Positions 1 through 7,992 are shown, counted from the first letter of the stretch. The stretch: 13,575 bases of DNA from Rhodobiaceae bacterium (GCA_002401305.2 NVSO02000034.1:1-13575); one strand, 5' to 3'. The notes: generated by a model not told the origin, from the letters alone. Numbers and translations: made by a program.

Positions 1-54
1 CGGACCAAGTGGGATGATCGTGACAGCAACAAAATCTCTGAGGTCGCCCAATAG
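1..54 (+). CDS. C-terminal end of an upstream gene, probably CpaD (partial)
   Basis: Frame 1 is open from the left edge to a TAG at 52-54 and encodes 17 residues ending in KISEVAQ. The position just before cpaE is where cpaD, a Tad pilus outer-membrane assembly lipoprotein, normally sits, and alphaproteobacterial CpaD proteins often end in a similar short polar tail. A 60-nt gap separates it from cpaE. The fragment is too short to identify from sequence alone, so the name is an inference from gene order. Confidence 0.45.
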   Translation, partial: RTKWDDRDSNKISEVAQ

Positions 55-114
55 GTTGATCAGCAATATGCCCCCAAGCAGCGCCTCAAAGGTGGGATGA
101 ATTAGGTACAACGA

Positions 115-1377
115 ATGTCAGAAGCTATGCCAGAACAAAACGACCAAGGCCAAGATCACATGACCATGCAGGTGATGAAGGCTGTGCCACGCATTACGGT
201 GGATGTATTCTGTGATGTTCCCCAAACAGCTCAGGTCATTCAACGTGCCAGCGAAGATCGCCGTTTGGCTAAAGCCCATGTTAGCGTGCACCCCGGTGGG
301 ATTATCGCAGCCGTCACCCATTTCAGGGAAGCGGCTACCCCCAATTTGATCATTGTAGAATCTGCTCTGTCGGGCGAGGAACTTTTTGGTGAACTGGGAG
401 CGTTGGCCCAAGTGTGCGACGCGGGTACAAAAGTCATCATCATCGGTCACCTCAATGATGTGTCTCTCTACCGCGAAATGATCCGCCAAGGTGTAAATGA
501 ATATCTCGTGGCCCCTCTGGCGCCGATGCAAATTGTCGAAGCCATCAGTCGGCTTTACGTGGATCCTGATGCCCCACCAATTGGGCGCTCTGTCGCCTTC
601 ATCGGCGCGCGCGGTGGTGTCGGCTCTTCCACAATTGCCCACAATGTCGGCTGGTGTGTATCAGAGAACATGCGCGAAGACGCAACGATCGTGGATATGG
701 ACATTTCGTTCGGCACGGTGGGCCTCGATTTCAACCAAGACCCCGTGCAGGGAATTGCCGATGCGCTTCAGCAACCAGAACGCCTTGATGATGTGTTGCT
801 AGACCGCCTGTTGGTCAAATGCACAGATCGGCTATCGTTGTTTACAGCCCCCGCGATGCTGGACAAAGACACAGAGATGGACGCCGATACCTGCGAATCC
901 GTCATCGAAGTTGTACGCGAAAGTTGCCCCTGTGTGATCGTCGATATTCCTCATGTCTGGACACCTTGGAGCAAACGTCTGTTGGCAAATGCCGATGAAA
1001 TTGTGATCACCGCTAGTCCCGATTTGGCCAGTTTGCGCAATACGAAAAACTTGGTCGATACGCTTAAGAAAATGCGGGAGAACGACGCACCGCCCCATGT
1101 GGTCCTGAACCAAATCGGCGTGCCTAAGCGTCCAGAAATTCCGGAGAAGGATTTCTCCGAAGCCATTGAACTGGAGTTGGCGCTCACCATTCCCTTTATA
1201 CCAGCTCTCTTTGGAGCGGCCGCGAATAATGGGCAAATGATTGATGAAGTTGACGGCAAAAGTAAAGCGGCCAATGGCCTGTTGCATTTAGCCAGTCTGG
1301 TGACCGGTCGCCAAGTGCCTGCAAAAAAGGGTGGCTCGCTGCTGCCTTTCCTTAGCAAGCTTGGTGGAAAGAAATAA
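115..1377 (+). CDS. cpaE: CpaE/TadZ-type pilus assembly ATPase
   Basis: This 420-residue protein has the two-part build of CpaE/TadZ. Residues about 26-148 form a receiver-like domain, and residues about 158-400 form a MinD/ParA-type P-loop ATPase. The P-loop is the deviant Walker A GARGGVGSST (164-173), followed by the aspartate motif TIVDMD (191-196) and a Walker B-like VIVDIP around 275-280. In this family the protein sits on the inner membrane and helps place the Tad apparatus at the pole. The P-loop has Arg where MinD/ParA proteins carry the signature Lys, and Ser where the second Lys would be, so ATP turnover may be weak. The ATG at 115 has AGGT at 104-107 before it. The cpaF ribosome binding site overlaps its stop codon, so cpaE and cpaF are almost certainly one operon. 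Confidence 0.93.
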   Translation: MSEAMPEQNDQGQDHMTMQVMKAVPRITVDVFCDVPQTAQVIQRASEDRRLAKAHVSVHPGGIIAAVTHFREAATPNLIIVESALSGEELFGELGALAQVCDAGTKVIIIGHLNDVSLYREMIRQGVNEYLVAPLAPMQIVEAISRLYVDPDAPPIGRSVAFIGARGGVGSSTIAHNVGWCVSENMREDATIVDMDISFGTVGLDFNQDPVQGIADALQQPERLDDVLLDRLLVKCTDRLSLFTAPAMLDKDTEMDADTCESVIEVVRESCPCVIVDIPHVWTPWSKRLLANADEIVITASPDLASLRNTKNLVDTLKKMRENDAPPHVVLNQIGVPKRPEIPEKDFSEAIELELALTIPFIPALFGAAANNGQMIDEVDGKSKAANGLLHLASLVTGRQVPAKKGGSLLPFLSKLGGKK

Positions 1378-1390
1378 GGGATAGTATCTA

Positions 1391-2851
1391 GTGTTTGGAC
1401 GTCGTCACGACAGTCAGTCCGGTGCCACTCAAGCGCCACCACCTCCGCCAGCGCCCAAGGCGCAGGCCAGTGCACCTGCGTCTGCGCCAACTTCAAAACC
1501 CAAGCCTAAGGCGCAGCCGACAACGGATTTGCCAAGCGTTGCGCCAGCCCGCGCGTCAGGAGCAGATGCCCACAAATCGCCGGAATATTATACGATTAAG
1601 TCGACCATCTTTAATGCTCTTATTGATACGATTGACCTGACCCAACTTGCCCAGTTGGATACAGAAAGTGCGCGAGAAGAAATTCGTGACATCGTCAGTG
1701 AGATTATTTCAATCAAAAACGTTGTCATGTCTATCGCAGAGCAAGAAGGTTTGCTCCAAGACATTTGCAATGATGTCTTGGGGTATGGCCCGCTTGAGCC
1801 GTTGCTCGCGCGCGATGATATTTCAGACATCATGGTCAATGGAGCGGGAACAACCTTCATTGAGGTCAACGGTAAGGTCGAAGAAACCAACGTCCGTTTC
1901 CGAGACAATTCCCAATTGCTCAATATCTGTCAGCGCATTGTGAGTCAGGTTGGGCGGCGGGTAGATGAATCCAGTCCAATTTGTGACGCGCGTTTGCCAG
2001 ATGGCAGCCGGGTCAATGTGATTGCGCCGCCCTTGGCAATTGATGGCGCAGCCCTGACCATTCGGAAATTCCGCAAAGACAAATTGACGATGCAAGATCT
2101 CGTGAAATTTGGCTCAATTTCGCCTGCAGGGGCAACAATTCTGGGCATTGTGGGGAATGTTCGCTGCAATGTATTGATTTCTGGGGGGACAGGTTCGGGT
2201 AAAACAACCCTCCTTAATTGCATGACCGGCTTCATCGATTTGGATGAGCGCGTGATTACCTGCGAGGATGCTGCTGAGCTTCAACTCCAACAGCCCCATG
2301 TGGTGCGGTTGGAAACACGTCCCCCTAATTTGGAAGGCTCGGGCGAAATCACCATGCGTGATCTTGTCAAAAACTGTCTACGTATGCGCCCAGAACGTAT
2401 CATCGTGGGTGAGGTGCGTGGCTCTGAAGCATTTGATTTGCTGCAAGCCATGAACACCGGCCATGATGGATCGATGGGAACATTGCACGCCAACTCTCCG
2501 CGTGAGGCGCTCAGCCGTCTCGAAGCAATGATCACAATGGGCGGTTATGGGCTTCCCTCAAGAACCATCCGCGAAATGATTGTGGGCTCAATCGACATCA
2601 TCATTCAGGCCGCGCGTCTGCGCGATGGCTCCCGCCGTATCACTCATATTACTGAAGTGTTAGGGACAGAGGGAGAAGTGATTACGACTCAAGATCTCTT
2701 CTTGTATGAAATTGAAGGCGAGGACGAAAACGGGCGTCTTCTCGGCAGCCACAAATCGACGGGCATTGCACGGCCTGCTTTTTGGGACAAAGCAAAATAT
2801 TACAACAAACATCGTGAGCTTTCCGAAGCGCTAGATCAGGCGCAGGAGTAG
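1391..2851 (+). CDS. cpaF: CpaF/TadA-type secretion motor ATPase
   Basis: This is the hexameric ATPase that drives Tad pilus extension, a VirB11/GspE-type P-loop enzyme of 486 residues acting at the cytoplasmic face of the TadB/TadC platform. Residues about 15-60 are a Pro/Ala/Lys-rich, probably disordered linker. The catalytic core follows, with Walker [10 protein letters not shown] at 265-273, an Asp box around [12 protein letters not shown] (286-297), Walker [10 protein letters not shown] (336-344) and a His box [14 protein letters not shown] (357-370). All key residues are present and the length is normal. Translation starts at GTG 1391, supported by AAGGGA at 1376-1381 overlapping the cpaE stop. 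The next Met in frame lies far inside the protein. The gene is 13 nt after cpaE and 4 nt before tadB. Confidence 0.96.
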   Translation: MFGRRHDSQSGATQAPPPPPAPKAQASAPASAPTSKPKPKAQPTTDLPSVAPARASGADAHKSPEYYTIKSTIFNALIDTIDLTQLAQLDTESAREEIRDIVSEIISIKNVVMSIAEQEGLLQDICNDVLGYGPLEPLLARDDISDIMVNGAGTTFIEVNGKVEETNVRFRDNSQLLNICQRIVSQVGRRVDESSPICDARLPDGSRVNVIAPPLAIDGAALTIRKFRKDKLTMQDLVKFGSISPAGATILGIVGNVRCNVLISGGTGSGKTTLLNCMTGFIDLDERVITCEDAAELQLQQPHVVRLETRPPNLEGSGEITMRDLVKNCLRMRPERIIVGEVRGSEAFDLLQAMNTGHDGSMGTLHANSPREALSRLEAMITMGGYGLPSRTIREMIVGSIDIIIQAARLRDGSRRITHITEVLGTEGEVITTQDLFLYEIEGEDENGRLLGSHKSTGIARPAFWDKAKYYNKHRELSEALDQAQE

Positions 2852-2855
2852 GGCA

Positions 2856-3845
2856 ATGGATCAAGAAACATTTCTCATCATCACTCTGGCCGTTCTAGCG
2901 GCCATCGCGGTCGCGGGTATTGGCTGGGTGTTGGCCGGTTTGAAAAAATCACCGGTTGATAAGCGCATGGCGCAAATGTCATCGGGGAACACCCGCACAA
3001 AACGTGCCGCACGTAATTTGGAAACCGAAAGCGGCAATCGGCGCAAGCAGGTTGAAGATACACTTTCAGAACTAGAGCGCCGTCAAAAAGAAGAAAAGGC
3101 CAAGCTTACACTTCGGCTGAGATTAGACCGTGCCGGTTCAAAAATGGAAGAAAAGTCATTCTACATTCTAAGCGCGGTGCTTGGGTTTCTCGTCCTTGGC
3201 ATAAGCCTTCTCTTTGGGGCGCCGCCAGCTGCATCGGTCCTGGGTAGCTTTGCCGCGGGCTTTGGCTTGCCCCGTTGGATTGTAAATTTCATGATCACCC
3301 GTCGCCAAAAGGCATTCACTGAAGAATTTGCAAACTCCGTGGATGTCATCGTGCGCGGTATCAAGTCGGGTCTGCCTGTAAATGATTGTTTGCGCATTAT
3401 CGCAACGGAGAGTTCAGAGCCCGTCCGCGGTGAATTTGCAGAATTGGTTGAGAGTTTAAAGCTAGGTATCTCCATGTCCCAAGCGCTCTCCCGGATTTTT
3501 GAGCGCATGCCGTTGGCGGAAGTAAACTTCTTCATGATCGTCATGGTCATTCAACAGCAAACCGGTGGTAACTTGTCCGAAGCGTTGGGCAATCTGTCTA
3601 AAGTGTTGCGCGACCGTAAGAAGATGCGCGGGAAAATCCAAGCCATGTCGCAAGAGGCGAAGTCTTCTGCCGCTATTATTGGGGCATTGCCGCCCGGTGT
3701 GATGGCGATGATTACGTTTACGTCGCCGGAATACATGAGCCTTTTATATACGACGACGACTGGGACGTTGATCATCGCGGGCGGTCTTAGGTGGATGTTC
3801 ATCGGTATTCTGGTCATGCGCAAAATGATCAACTTCCAATTCTAA
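2856..3845 (+). CDS. tadB: TadB-type inner-membrane platform protein
   Basis: This 329-residue protein belongs to the type II secretion F (GspF/PilC-like) family and matches TadB in length and position. It has an N-terminal membrane segment (about 6-28) and a charged region (30-100) rich in Lys, Arg and Glu. A hydrophobic pair follows at about 101-145, then the T2SF domain (about 155-285) containing SVDVIVRGIKSGLP and the TGGNLSEAL motif (236-244), and terminal membrane segments near 270-290 and 303-322. With TadC it forms the platform on which the CpaF motor acts. The Shine-Dalgarno AGGAG (2844-2848) lies inside the end of cpaF, 7 nt before the ATG, so the two genes are tightly linked. The paralogue tadC follows after 14 nt. 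Confidence 0.94.
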   Translation: MDQETFLIITLAVLAAIAVAGIGWVLAGLKKSPVDKRMAQMSSGNTRTKRAARNLETESGNRRKQVEDTLSELERRQKEEKAKLTLRLRLDRAGSKMEEKSFYILSAVLGFLVLGISLLFGAPPAASVLGSFAAGFGLPRWIVNFMITRRQKAFTEEFANSVDVIVRGIKSGLPVNDCLRIIATESSEPVRGEFAELVESLKLGISMSQALSRIFERMPLAEVNFFMIVMVIQQQTGGNLSEALGNLSKVLRDRKKMRGKIQAMSQEAKSSAAIIGALPPGVMAMITFTSPEYMSLLYTTTTGTLIIAGGLRWMFIGILVMRKMINFQF

Positions 3846-3859
3846 TAAGGTAAGACGTA

Positions 3860-4816
3860 ATGCTTGAAAGCCTTGTAAGGGTAGAAAATGTAGTCATGAT
3901 CCTGGCAGCTCTCGCTGCATTCGGGACGATTGTGACATTGGCTTTGCCGTATCTTGCAACCGACAAACTTGGTAATCGCATGAAGTCGGTTGGGGTTGAA
4001 CGGGAAGTGTTGCGTCAGAAACATCGGGAAGATTTGGCAAAGGAACGCTCTGCCAATTTGCGCCAACGCCCAGAGGGCTTGGTCAAGCAGGTCGTCGATC
4101 GCTTTAATTTGCTGCAATATATGGAAGGCGAAGCCGTACGCGGAAAATTGAAGATGGCTGGTTTTCGCGGCGAAGCACCAGTCTACACCTTCATGTTCTT
4201 CCGCTTTGTTTTGCCATTCATCGTATTCGCTTTCACCTTGTTCTATCTTTTTGTCGTGAACGACTTTGGCTTGGAAACACCCGCCAAAATTGCAGCATCC
4301 TTCGGCGGTGGCTTCTTGGGTTTCTACATGCCCAACGTCTTTCTACAGAATATCATTCAACGACGCCAAGATTCGATTAAGGCTGCTTTTCCAGACGCGC
4401 TTGACCTCCTATTGATCTGCGTGGAAGCGGGCATGTCCGTTGAGGCTGCCTTTAAAAAGGTGGCGGAGGAAATCGGAAGCCAGTCCATTGAACTTGCCGA
4501 GGAATTCAGCCTGACAACCGCTGAGCTGTCCTATCTCCAAGAGCGCCGGACGGCGTATGACAATCTGGCAGCGCGTACGGGCTTGCCCGGTGTGAAAGCT
4601 GTTGTGATGAGCTTGACCCAGGCAGAGCGTTACGGAACGCCCTTGGGGCAGGCTTTGCGTGTGATGGCCCAAGAAAATCGGGATATGAGAATGGCTGAGG
4701 CTGAGAAAAAAGCAGCTGGCTTGCCGCCCAAATTGACCGTGCCAATGATCGTCTTCTTTCTCCCGGTTCTCTTTGCCGTGATTTTGGGACCCGCCGTAAT
4801 CCAACTCACCGGCTAA
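3860..4816 (+). CDS. tadC: TadC-type inner-membrane platform protein
   Basis: This second T2SF-domain protein (318 residues) is the usual partner of TadB. Membrane segments are visible at about 10-32, 112-133, 141-163 and 293-312. The T2SF domain spans about 175-305 and contains FPDALDLLLICVEAGMS (177-193) and QAERYGTPLGQALRVMAQE (254-272), both typical of TadC. The last stretch, GLPPKLTVPMIVFFLPVLF (287-305), is the conserved C-terminal hairpin. Start ATG 3860 has AAGG at 3847-3850. It is the last + strand gene of the operon in this window, and the genes after it run the other way. The 46-nt convergent gap that follows holds only a weak hairpin. Confidence 0.94.
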   Translation: MLESLVRVENVVMILAALAAFGTIVTLALPYLATDKLGNRMKSVGVEREVLRQKHREDLAKERSANLRQRPEGLVKQVVDRFNLLQYMEGEAVRGKLKMAGFRGEAPVYTFMFFRFVLPFIVFAFTLFYLFVVNDFGLETPAKIAASFGGGFLGFYMPNVFLQNIIQRRQDSIKAAFPDALDLLLICVEAGMSVEAAFKKVAEEIGSQSIELAEEFSLTTAELSYLQERRTAYDNLAARTGLPGVKAVVMSLTQAERYGTPLGQALRVMAQENRDMRMAEAEKKAAGLPPKLTVPMIVFFLPVLFAVILGPAVIQLTG

Positions 4817-4862
4817 TTGGTCTGGCGGGAATGTCCGCTCACTCCACTAGGCCGCGTGTGGG

Positions 4863-5390
4863 TCAACGGGGAAGCAGTCGCTGCTCCAGACGATTGATTT
4901 CATGACTTGGTACGTCGGAGCTTTGTGCCCGGTGGATTGCCGTTTCGCGCAGCATGTTGATCAGCTCCTGCTTTTGGTGCATATCGCATGTTCGCTCAAT
5001 AACCGATGCGAGCATCCGAAAAAGACTACCGATATCTCCCGCGCCTTTTGTCAGCCATTGGCCGTGTGCAATCAGTTCGTCGGCCTGTGCAGCAGACGCC
5101 TCAAAAGTAGCCATCATATTGGATCGGATTGTGTCGGTCTCTGCCTCTGTCATGGCGCCGGGATATTGGGCGATGGCCACCAGCAGGGCGGCAGCAGCTT
5201 CTCGCGGATCTTCAACAGTGTCCAAAATATTTTTGCCTGCTTGTCGCTTCCAGGCGAGGCCACGGAAAAACCCATGCGCATCTCTGGCAATTTCACCAGC
5301 ACCGCGCGCCACGTCAGTTGCCTGTTTAAGGCGCCGAACAATCACCAGAATAATCGCTGCGGCACTTAGCAGCCCTAAGAGGATATGCAT
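4863..5390 (-). CDS. TerB-like single-pass membrane protein of unknown function
   Basis: From the ATG at 5390 this is a 175-residue protein. It has one N-terminal membrane segment (residues about 3-18), a basic stretch, and a helical domain (about 55-165) with the TerB-like pattern DPREAAAALLVAI...AMTEAE. Similar proteins with an N-terminal anchor and a TerB-like domain are common in alphaproteobacteria, but their role is not established and tellurite resistance should not be assumed. I chose ATG 5390 because GGGAG (5398-5402) sits 7 nt upstream. The open frame continues to a TTG at 5516, but that start would lie inside the terminator of the preceding gene. It is convergent with tadC and follows the TPR lipoprotein on the same strand. 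The terminator between them suggests its own promoter within 5391-5510, where I see no convincing hexamers. Confidence 0.75.
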   Translation of the reverse strand: MHILLGLLSAAAIILVIVRRLKQATDVARGAGEIARDAHGFFRGLAWKRQAGKNILDTVEDPREAAAALLVAIAQYPGAMTEAETDTIRSNMMATFEASAAQADELIAHGQWLTKGAGDIGSLFRMLASVIERTCDMHQKQELINMLRETAIHRAQSSDVPSHEINRLEQRLLPR

Positions 5391-5397
5391 GGGGAAA

Positions 5398-5402
5398 CTC
5401 CC
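5398..5402 (-). promoter_or_regulatory. Ribosome binding site deciding the TerB-like start
   Basis: On the minus strand this reads GGGAG, 7 nt before ATG 5390. It supports the 175-residue form over the 217-residue form beginning at TTG 5516. Confidence 0.6.
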
Positions 5403-5510
5403 GACCCGTAAAGAGATCAACATCCAATACCAAATCCCGGCGTCGCGCAATAGAAGTTTTAGGATAGCGGGGAGGGGGTGTTTGGGGTCAGGCTTTACGT
5501 CTATCTGCAC

Positions 5511-5544
5511 AAACAAAAGCCCCAGCGCATGTGCCGGGGCTTTA
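5511..5544 (-). terminator. Intrinsic terminator after the TPR lipoprotein gene
   Basis: Arms 5516-5523 (AAAGCCCC) and 5536-5543 (GGGGCTTT) pair perfectly over 8 bp. The 12-nt loop can itself form a short GC-GC stem. Read on the minus strand the hairpin is followed by TTTTGTTTG, a fair U-tract, so it terminates transcripts leaving the TPR gene, whose stop codon is at 5575-5577. On the plus strand the bases after the hairpin are TTTATG, so activity in that direction would be weaker. Confidence 0.82.
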
Positions 5545-5574
5545 TGTATATGTTTAACCTATTGGTCGGAGCGT

Positions 5575-6546
5575 TTAAAACGTCTCGTCAGCAATAGGAG
5601 CATCCAATTGTTCCATCTGCTTCCACAAGGCAGGTTGTACCAACATGGCTTTCAGATAGGAGATGTTGTTACTGGCAACAGCCGGGGGCAGGTCGGCACG
5701 GGCAAGCCGCTCAGCTTCCCCAAAATTACCCTGAAGACTAAGCACCAAAGAGAGGTTTTGTCGGGCATGTGCACCCGCAGCAGGGTCAGACACCGCTTTG
5801 CGCAATGTCAGCTCAGCAATATCAAGATCACCGACGAGCGCTTGACTTAACCCCTTGTTGGAAAGCACTTTGGAGTTGTTTGGTGAAAGAGTGAGTGCTT
5901 GGTCGTAGTTGAGCAGTGCTTCTTCATGTTTGCCAATTTGGTCCAGAGCAACCCCAAGGGCTGAAAACAAAGACCAATCATTTGGGCGAGCACTTGAGGC
6001 TTTACTCAAAATGTGAACCGCTTGATCTGATTTCCCAACAGACGTCAGCAATTTGCCGTATTCCGCCAACACATCTGTATTGGAGCTGTGGAGCAGGACG
6101 GCGCGTTGCAGTACCGAATGAGCTTGAGCTTTTGAACCGATTTGACGAAGGGCGCGGCCATATTTGGCAGCAGCTTCTGCGCTCTCAGGATCTTGCTCAT
6201 ACTGCGAGCCCCAATAGGCCGCCATTGCGACCATATCTTGCGGTCGGTTTGAATGAACCGGTGCATAAGAGGCTTTCGCCGCACTCATGCCTCCAAAGAG
6301 AGGCTTGCCATTTGGAAGCGTCATGCAGCCAGTCAGGCCCAAAGCGATCAAAGCAATACCCACGCTTTGCTTTACCAAACGGCGTGTGGGGGACGAGCTC
6401 CCTTTCGGCGTACCATAGGGTCTGCCAGAGGGGGCGCTTGAGAGCCCATTAAGGAGCGTTGTTTTGCAAGACTGGTCTTTAAGCGCAATCATAGCGTCCA
6501 TCCACTTGTGAAGATCATTTTGTCCATCCTGAGCGACAGAGATCAA
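5575..6546 (-). CDS. TPR lipoprotein, TadD-like pilus assembly factor
   Basis: The mature part is a lipoprotein of about 250 residues built of tetratricopeptide repeats, as in TadD, the pilotin-like outer-membrane assembly factor of Tad systems. The lipobox LTGC ends at Cys74 after a basic n-region (RRLVKQ) and a hydrophobic stretch (SVGIALIALG). TPR-like helix pairs cover about residues 120-285, for example AEYGKLLTSVGKSDQAVHIL and LGVALDQIGKHEEALLNYDQA. The start is uncertain. TTG 6546 has AAGG 5 nt upstream but gives an unusually long 55-residue lead before the signal peptide. ATGs at 6501 and 6492 are alternatives. TTG 6378 would give an ideal 17-residue signal but has no ribosome binding site. 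The location next to tadC supports a Tad role, though the gene runs opposite to the operon. A strong terminator follows it. Confidence 0.85.
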   Translation of the reverse strand: MISVAQDGQNDLHKWMDAMIALKDQSCKTTLLNGLSSAPSGRPYGTPKGSSSPTRRLVKQSVGIALIALGLTGCMTLPNGKPLFGGMSAAKASYAPVHSNRPQDMVAMAAYWGSQYEQDPESAEAAAKYGRALRQIGSKAQAHSVLQRAVLLHSSNTDVLAEYGKLLTSVGKSDQAVHILSKASSARPNDWSLFSALGVALDQIGKHEEALLNYDQALTLSPNNSKVLSNKGLSQALVGDLDIAELTLRKAVSDPAAGAHARQNLSLVLSLQGNFGEAERLARADLPPAVASNNISYLKAMLVQPALWKQMEQLDAPIADETF

Positions 6547-6683
6547 GAAAGCCTTAAATGTAAAATCTGTCTTAAATCACGCCCAAGTGGACGAATTTGG
6601 GGGCCAAATGGTGCAAATCAGCTTAGAAGTAGAACGGAGAAGAACCGCGTTCACGAACAATGAACACGATACAGATAGTCTTC

Positions 6684-6711
6684 TCCCACGCCTCATTTCC
6701 CACGCCTCATT
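6684..6711. repeat. Perfect 14-bp tandem duplication upstream of the TAXI gene
   Basis: TCCCACGCCTCATT occurs twice head to tail (6684-6697 and 6698-6711), immediately before the ribosome binding site of the TAXI receptor gene. The third unit breaks after one base. It looks like a slippage duplication in the 5' untranslated region. I see no palindrome in the unit that would mark it as an operator. Confidence 0.9.
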
Positions 6712-6723
6712 TGAAGGAACACC

Positions 6724-7821
6724 GTGCTGATGCTCGACAAAGTGGAACAAATGGTAAAATGGATCTTTGTCCGGTTTGGCAAAGTGGGCATTGAGCGGTT
6801 TGTCTACACGAGTTTGGGGCTTTTTGTATTTGGCCTATTAGGCGTTGGCTTGATGCGGGCCAATACGCCGTTAACAGACGAAGGCCAGCGCGCCACCTTT
6901 TTCCAAATTGGCACCGGCTCCACCAGCGGCACCTATTTCTCCATTGGTGAAATGCTCGCGGCCATGATCAGCAGGCCACCCGGCTCAGAACCGTGTGTGG
7001 CGGGAGGTCATTGTGGGGTCGCAGGTATCGTCGCCATTGCTAAAAGTTCAGCAGGGTCCGTCGCCAATGTCCGCAGCTTAGGCTCAAAGCGGTTTGATTC
7101 CGCGCTGATCCAAGCAGACGTCCTCGATGCGGCGGCCAGTGGCATTGGCATTTTTAAGCGTGACGGCAAAGCAACAGAACTTCGGGTCATCGCCAACCTG
7201 TTCCCCGATGCCGTCCACCTTGTTGTGGCCGCTGAAAGTGGCATTGAAACCATTGGTGATCTTAAGGGCAAACGCATCTCTATTGGGTCACCGGGTTCAG
7301 GCACGCGCGCCAATGCTTTGGCCATTTTGAAGGCGATAAAACTATCGCACCGCAAAGCCTTGATCGTTGAGGAAAACGCTTCCCGCTCAGCAGAGCTTTT
7401 GCTCGCAGGCGAAGTGGATGCCTTTTTCCTCACAACCGGTGCCCCCGCGCGCATTATAGAGGATCTCGCCATCCGTAAGATCGCCCATGTCATCTCCATT
7501 GAGGGAGAGGCCATTGACCGCCTGCGCATTGAGCAAAACTTTTTTGACGCGGTGACCATTGAAGCTGGCACCTATCCAGGCTCCGGCGAGGTACATACTT
7601 TGGCCGTTGGGGCGTTGTGGGTGACCCGCGCCGATCAGCCCGACGAGTTGATCTACCAGATCACCCGCGCCCTTTTTGCCCCCAATAACCACTCAATGTT
7701 GACGAGTGGCCACCCCAAAGGGCGGTTCATAAACGCCGCCAGTGCCGTGCGCGGCGTGCCCATTTTGCTGCACCCCGGCGCGGAACAATATTACTTTCAA
7801 GCCGGTATCCTAGAAGAATAG
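6724..7821 (+). CDS. TAXI-family TRAP-type solute receptor, membrane-anchored
   Basis: This 365-residue protein is a periplasmic-type binding protein of the TAXI (TRAP-associated extracytoplasmic immunogenic) family. Residues about 27-46 form one hydrophobic segment after a basic n-region. No clear signal-peptidase site follows (VGLMRANTPLT), so it may stay tethered to the inner membrane. The receptor domain begins FFQIGTGSTSGTYFSIGEMLA (59-79), the family's hallmark start. It continues with CVAGGHCG (91-98), LKGKRISIGSPGSGTRANA (180-198) and LLLAGEVDAFFLTTGAPA (225-242). No TRAP permease gene lies next to it, so it is an orphan here, and its ligand cannot be read from sequence. GTG 6724 is 5 nt after AAGGA (6714-6718); ATG 6730 in the same frame would be 11 nt away. 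It converges on the DUF1737 gene with only 3 nt between stops. Confidence 0.88.
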   Translation: MLMLDKVEQMVKWIFVRFGKVGIERFVYTSLGLFVFGLLGVGLMRANTPLTDEGQRATFFQIGTGSTSGTYFSIGEMLAAMISRPPGSEPCVAGGHCGVAGIVAIAKSSAGSVANVRSLGSKRFDSALIQADVLDAAASGIGIFKRDGKATELRVIANLFPDAVHLVVAAESGIETIGDLKGKRISIGSPGSGTRANALAILKAIKLSHRKALIVEENASRSAELLLAGEVDAFFLTTGAPARIIEDLAIRKIAHVISIEGEAIDRLRIEQNFFDAVTIEAGTYPGSGEVHTLAVGALWVTRADQPDELIYQITRALFAPNNHSMLTSGHPKGRFINAASAVRGVPILLHPGAEQYYFQAGILEE

Positions 7822-7824
7822 AGA

Positions 7825-7992
7825 CTATTTGGGCTCTTTGATGACCGCCTGCGCTGCAATGGTTTTTTCCCCATTGAAAGTCAGCGTGGGAGAGCCATAG
7901 AGTTGATACCCATCATCAAGGGCTGCACTAATGCGCTCGCAAAATGAACGGTCGTCAGGTCCTGTGATAAAACGATAACGAAGGTCAGACAT
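7825..7992 (-). CDS. DUF1737 small protein (55 residues)
   Basis: I translated this short gene by hand. It begins MSDLRYRFITGPDDRSFCER and contains GYQLYGSPTLTFNG (29-42) and IAAQAVIKEPK at the end. That is the pattern of DUF1737 proteins, small single-domain proteins of unknown function common in alphaproteobacteria, and the length is normal. There is no signal peptide or membrane segment, so it is probably cytoplasmic. The ribosome binding site AAGGA (7999-8003 read on the minus strand) is 6 nt before the ATG. The TAG at 7825-7827 is 3 nt from the stop of the convergent TAXI gene. A possible 26-codon ORF ends 9 nt upstream, with its stop codon inside this ribosome binding site. Confidence 0.85.
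   Translation of the reverse strand: MSDLRYRFITGPDDRSFCERISAALDDGYQLYGSPTLTFNGEKTIAAQAVIKEPK

Noticed and set aside
951..1496. Long minus-strand ORFs opposite cpaE and cpaF
   Set aside because: They are antisense to clear coding sequence, lack recognisable motifs and have no operon context; they are by-products of codon bias.
4825..4838. GCGG-6 nt-CCGC hairpin after tadC as a terminator
   Set aside because: The stem is only 4 bp and no U-tract follows on either strand.
5391..5516. N-terminal extension of the TerB-like protein to a TTG start
   Set aside because: The TTG lies inside the terminator hairpin region of the preceding gene and has no useful ribosome binding site. ATG 5390 has GGGAG 7 nt upstream and puts the membrane segment at the N-terminus.
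4954..5850. 298-residue plus-strand ORF across the TerB-like and TPR genes
   Set aside because: It spans two convincing minus-strand genes and a terminator, is rich in Cys and Arg, and shows no domain.
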